Assembly (NCBI RefSeq): GCF_019703515.2
Contig: NC_059349.1
Coordinates: forward strand, 25,020,744 to 25,084,743
Length of the DNA: 64,000 nucleotides
Direction of reading: 5' to 3'
Source: Myxocyprinus asiaticus
Lineage: Eukaryota; Chordata; Actinopteri; Cypriniformes; Catostomidae
Made by a program: the position numbers and the translations under genes. Positions 59,815 through 64,000 of this stretch are shown one piece after another. Numbering within the stretch: the first letter of the stretch is position 1; each line of letters starts with the position of its first letter. The notes under the pieces were generated by a model that was given only the letters and a program-made list of their open reading frames with translations, did not search any database and was not told the origin of the DNA.

Positions 59815-60833
59815 TTTAACTGTTTATGAGATGGATAGCCTGAGGGAAAAAACTGTTCCTGTGCCTGACGGTTCTGATGCTCAGTGCTCTGTTGCGCCGA
59901 CATGAAGGCAAAGTTAGTGGGCTGGGTGATTAGGGTCCAGAGTGATTTTTCTAGCCCTTTTCCTCACTCTGGAAGTGTACAGTTCTTGAAGGGAGGGCAG
60001 GGGGCAACCAATAATCCTCTCAGCAGTCCGAACTGTCCTTTGTAGTCTTCTGATTTCCGATTTCATAGCTGCACCAAACCAAACAGTTACTGAAGTGCAG
60101 AGGACAGACTCAATGACTGCTGAGTAGAACTGTATCAGCAGCACCTGTGACAGGTTGAACTTCCTCAGCTGGTGAAGGAAGTACAACCTCTGCTGGGCCT
60201 TTTTCACAAAGGAGTCAATGTGGGTCTCCCACTTCAGGTCCTGTGAGATGGTAGTGCCCAGGAACCTGAATGACTCCACTGCTGCCACAGTGCTGTTTAG
60301 AATGGTGAGGGGGGTCAATGTTGGGGTGTTCCTCCTGAAGTCCATAATCATCTCCACCATTTTGGGCATGTTCAGCCCCAGGTTGTTTTGACTACACCAG
60401 TAAGCCAGCCATTCAACCTCCCTTCTGTATACAGACTCATCATCATCTTGGATGAGGCCGATGACAGTAGTGCCGTCTGCAAACTTCAGGAGCTTGACTG
60501 AGGGGCCCTTGGTGGTGCAGTCATTTGTAAACAGGGAGAAGAGTAGTGGGGAGAGCACACATCCCTGGAAGTGAATTTCCCCTGTCTCACTAGCTGCTGC
60601 CTGTCCATCAAAAAGCTGGTGATCCACTGACAGATAGACGTGGGAACAGAGAGTTTGTGTAATTTAGTCTGGAGAATAGCTGAGATGATGGTGTTGAAAG
60701 CCGAACTGAAGTCCACAAAAAGGATCCTTGCATATGTCCCTGATCTCTCCAGATGTTGCAGGATATGATGCAATCCCATGTTGACTGCATCATCCACAGA
60801 CCTGTTTGCTTGATAAGCAAATTGAAAGGGAGC
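59815..60833 (-). pseudogene. L2-type reverse transcriptase fragment, catalytic site altered
   Basis: SVDDAVNMGLHHILQHLE and ARILFVDFSSAFNTIISAIL (motif A Asp) lie in one frame to about 60610. After a frameshift near 60560-60610, [16 protein letters not shown] and LKFADGTTVIGLIQDDDES follow. The catalytic FADD box is FADG, so one of the two essential Asp residues is Gly. The rest (FRFLGTTISQDLKW, RTAERIIGCPLPSLQELYTS) reaches about 59914, and the final block continues in another frame. Inactive. Confidence 0.83.
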
Positions 60834-63800
60834 ATCATGCAGAAACGGCTGTTAAAAACAACTGTAGTAAAATAGCACCCTCAACTGACAAGTGTTATGA
60901 ACAACATGGCATAAAAATGCATTATGGCTCAATAATTTGCTGCAACTACAATACTATGAGAACACGCAAAATGATTGACTGGCAGAAAGCGTCATTGTTT
61001 GTGAACCGTGGACAAATTTTTGTTGGCTGTTTACAGAGTCTAGGGCTGTCACAGAGACCGGTGAGATATCTCAGGACACTTATTTTGTTAATATCGTTCA
61101 GGGAGTAGAAACATTTTTTGCATACCTTTCCATGAAAAAATTGCTTACAGCACCTTTAAATATGTAAAAATTACTTCTTAGGTATATGTAGCACACAAGC
61201 ACCTTAAGAAATATGACATTTATTTGACAATTAATCTTGAAAGCCCTAAAAGAGACAATAAATCGTGAGAGCCCTAAAACAAATTAATAGTCATAATCGC
61301 AATTATTTGTTTGATAATTGTCAACCAAATCTCATAATCGTGACAGTCCTACATCCAGTGATTCCCCACACATGCAGGCCTAGACTGATCATACTATGAA
61401 CTCGACAGCAGTAGGTCGAAAGTTTTGCTGCTGAAATCGGTCTGTGCTTACGGAAATTTTAATCACTGCCCCCCAGTGGCCAAAGGAAGTGTTGAAAGTA
61501 TGGGCACGTGTGAGCTCCAGTTTCCAGGGGAAATGTCCACAGAGTGGCGCCAAAAACGAGTTGTATTTTTACTTGTAAATGATGTAATAAAATAATATAT
61601 TTTAAAGCGAAAACTTCTGAAACACGTTCATCATTGTTTATATGAACGTGATTATTTTCTGGTTCCCACGGGCTCAGAATCCGTGTCTCGGAGGTTGCTC
61701 ATCCGAGTATCGCTAGAGGAAAATGTATTCACGCTTTAATTAATGCTAAAATGTCTGATGGGGTATGCTGCTTGTCAGTAACTTGTCTGAATGGGATTGA
61801 TTTCAGGGTATATGAACTTTTGGAAGCAAGTGTGATCATGTTGGCAGGCCGGTTCTAGGTGCCATGTTGTGGAGGATGCTATAAGCAACCACATTTAGGA
61901 GATGGATAGATATACATGCGAGTATGGGTGTGTGTGTGTGTGTGTGTGTGTGACCCCGAGCCACCTCTACAGCATGGAAACGTATCTCTTCCAGTGAACT
62001 TCAACTCAACCCTAACTCCTCTCTCTCCAGCATGCTCCAGATACTGAGATCAGATTTCTCCATGAAAAGTAGACTAAGAGGAACCGCACTATGTCCAGCA
62101 ATATGAACCCTCTCTATCAGATCACTGTAAGCAAGAAAGGCCCTGTAGGGTGCAAGTGAGCCTTAATAGTTGTTAAACACCACGTGTTCCATTACAACGA
62201 CCTTCCTTTGCACACAACAGATAGCCTGTATACCTCTACCTTCCCCTAACATGGGGCTACCAAGTGCGACACCGCAGAAATAGAAACCAAGCAATAAACA
62301 AAACATTCTGTCATTCGTGAGTTGTTGCAGTTGTGGCTGGTTAGGACGAAAACTCTGATTTACATGGAAGAGATACTTTTTTTTGCTAGTCACCTTATGG
62401 CGTCGCATAGAATGATGGACATCTCATTCATAGGGGCCTGTTGAACCACAACACAAAGTCTTTCTTCACTTGTTTACAGAACCTGACTGGTATATGAATA
62501 TGAAGCTAATAAAATGTCTCCCACTGTCCATTTCCCAAATTTCTGTAGAACAATTTTTCTAATCAAATAAGGAGTGCTCCTCCTTTGGGGAGTCAGTCTG
62601 CACTCCCTTCAAATCCATAGTCAAGGAGAGTGAATTCCACTGCGCTGACGTACGCTTTTACTTTCTCAGTCTTTTATACAGAAATTCTATATTATTTTGA
62701 GCTTAGTAAGAGGCTAAGTGTAATGTCTCAGGAGAAAAGCATAAGAAGGGAAGGGGCTCATAGACCTGGATTACTGTTTGAAATGCTAATTTCAAGGTTC
62801 GAACTGGAGAATGAAAGATATTTGACATGATTTATAACATCTGTCTTTGCTAATAATTTAACTAACTGAATAAATAAGGCAATTCTATGGTGAAAAATGT
62901 CACATGTACAAGAAAACAGTGTTCCCATCAGCTCATATAATTAAAAACAGTTGAGTGGGCCCTGCTTTGGAATAACCTTGACATATAATTTGAAACAAAC
63001 TCCTGATAAATCAGCGTGGTCTTTGCCAAATCGTGGGTATCATCTAAGTGTACTAAGAACTGTGCAGCCTTGTGAAAAGCTCCTTGGTTCATCTTTAAGA
63101 GCTGTAGTTTACAGCTCAGGGAATAAAAAAAGAGAACATATGTTTCTTAAAGATGTTGCTAGCAATGGGCTAATGATTACTTCCAGCAGGACTAGCAAAG
63201 CCTGCTAGGCTAATTACATCTGATAAAATCAATCCAGCTTTGCCTTGCTTTTGTCCATGCTTTCGCTTGGCCTGGCTTTAAACTTTCAAATAAGAGAGCA
63301 CACCTTCAACAAAAGATGTTATCAGTGTTCTAATAATTGTACATTTTGGTATTTTTGAATTTGTGAGTAAAGCTTGATTTATCACCAACAAAAAAGTGCT
63401 GTGGCAGTACCATGATACCAGTGGTGACTTTTGCTTTTCAAGAGTGGGGAAGCATAGACTATTGTTTTTGGTGTCTGAAATGTTGCCTCCGGAATGCTGC
63501 TCAAACTACAACTGAAACAGTCAAATTTATAAAAAATTCCTAAGCTCAAAACAATTATAAGTGGCAATAGGCAAAATATCCTATTATGAAAGTTGAAATA
63601 AGGTGCTATGTCAGATTGCAAAAAACTGAACAGGTGCTCTAAGCTAAGTCACGCCCATTTGAGAGCTCAACCAACCATCATATAGAGAAGCCAGGCTTCC
63701 AGACGGGACAAAAATACATTGTTTAAAAGCCCAATGTACAATAAGCAATGAGATGCTTTTTCAATGCAAATAGCGCTTACGAAGCTCACAAAGACTCTCA

Positions 63801-64000
63801 GAGAAGCACAACATCTGGGCAGAAGCGAAATGACTTTTTTTGGAGCCTCTTGTCCAATCAACATTGATCTTTTGTACCATTGATTTGAATAGTACAGATA
63901 TTTTCATTAGACTCCCACTTCCTTAGACTTCCACAGATATATTACATTTAGAAAGAATGGATTACATTACTTCATCAAACAGCACGATTGTGATGTGCAG
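60834..64000. other. Intronic sequence, no gene seen
   Basis: Parts near 60850-61330 read like worn dispersed repeats. A (GT)n run lies at 61928-61952. The 62620-63260 stretch has no repeats I recognise and includes TAATTA-type words. No exon with clear protein similarity; small FBXL7 5' exons could be missed but were looked for. Confidence 0.45.
61928..61952. repeat. (GT)n microsatellite
   Basis: Uninterrupted GT run of about 25 bases. Confidence 0.95.

Larger units (their letters stand above)
59296..60833 (-). mobile_element. Antisense L2-type LINE fragment split by a SINE
   Basis: 5'-truncated at about 60833 (PFQFAYQANRSVDDAVN is the first recognisable sequence), coding down to about 59815, then 3' UTR. 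The 3' part is divided by the SINE at 59398-59803: aatggggcagtttta occurs on both sides, and the UTR resumes below 59397. Orientation is opposite to the L2-like LINE at 57004-59163. Confidence 0.8.

Overview
This is vertebrate nuclear DNA, almost certainly from a teleost fish and most likely a cypriniform. The basis is AT-rich, intron-rich sequence, exons of a vertebrate F-box gene, a eukaryotic tRNA-Lys gene, and a dense load of teleost mobile elements: several Tc1/mariner families, TTAA-flanked foldback MITEs of the Angel type, a DIRS retrotransposon, L1- and L2-like LINEs and a tRNA-derived SINE. There are no bacterial-style operons, CRISPR arrays or phage genes.

The only convincing host protein-coding gene is FBXL7, on the minus strand. 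Its last two coding exons are present, 33951-34556 (F-box, first leucine-rich repeats) and 27724-28460 (remaining leucine-rich repeats, stop), joined by a 5.5 kb phase-1 intron with clean GT/AG sites. About 43 N-terminal codons should lie on exons beyond position 64000, so roughly 34.6-64 kb is probably one large FBXL7 intron and everything below 27.7 kb lies downstream of the gene (3' UTR, then intergenic). One tRNA-Lys(CTT) gene is at 11376-11448. A decayed intronless RRM fragment resembling poly(A)-binding protein is at 24286-24745.

Layout. 1-11 kb: intergenic, with a Tc1 fragment split by a ~1.95 kb hAT-like insertion that itself carries a Tc1-derived MITE, plus foldback elements. 11.9-18.0 kb: a decayed minus-strand DIRS element (gag-like, RT/RNase H and tyrosine recombinase remnants, inverted terminal repeats), invaded by a Tc1-like element. 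18.4-20.0 kb: a Sleeping Beauty-type Tc1 element. 20.6-21.1 kb: a tRNA-SINE with target duplications. 21.3-22.9 kb: another Tc1-like element carrying a nested 442 bp insertion. 23-27.7 kb: gene-poor, with a strong 93-nt hairpin. 27.7-34.6 kb: FBXL7. 34.7-51.8 kb: intron with many MITEs. 51.9-60.8 kb: a nested block made of an L1-like LINE, a Tc1 element inside it, a 5'-truncated L2-like LINE fused in frame to it, a perfect 102-bp palindrome, and a second antisense LINE split by a SINE. 61-64 kb: intronic sequence, partly repeats and partly possibly conserved non-coding DNA.

Nothing here reads as a new multi-gene system. The points most worth checking are the 37-bp-stem hairpin at 23819-23911, the 102-bp palindrome at 59194-59295, the near-intact but start-less Tc1 transposase at 53992-54990, the L1/L2 fused reading frame at 56485-57750, the unidentified coding tail inside a transposon at 21525-21695, and the two-RRM relic. 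Family assignments rest on remembered motifs; no searches were run.
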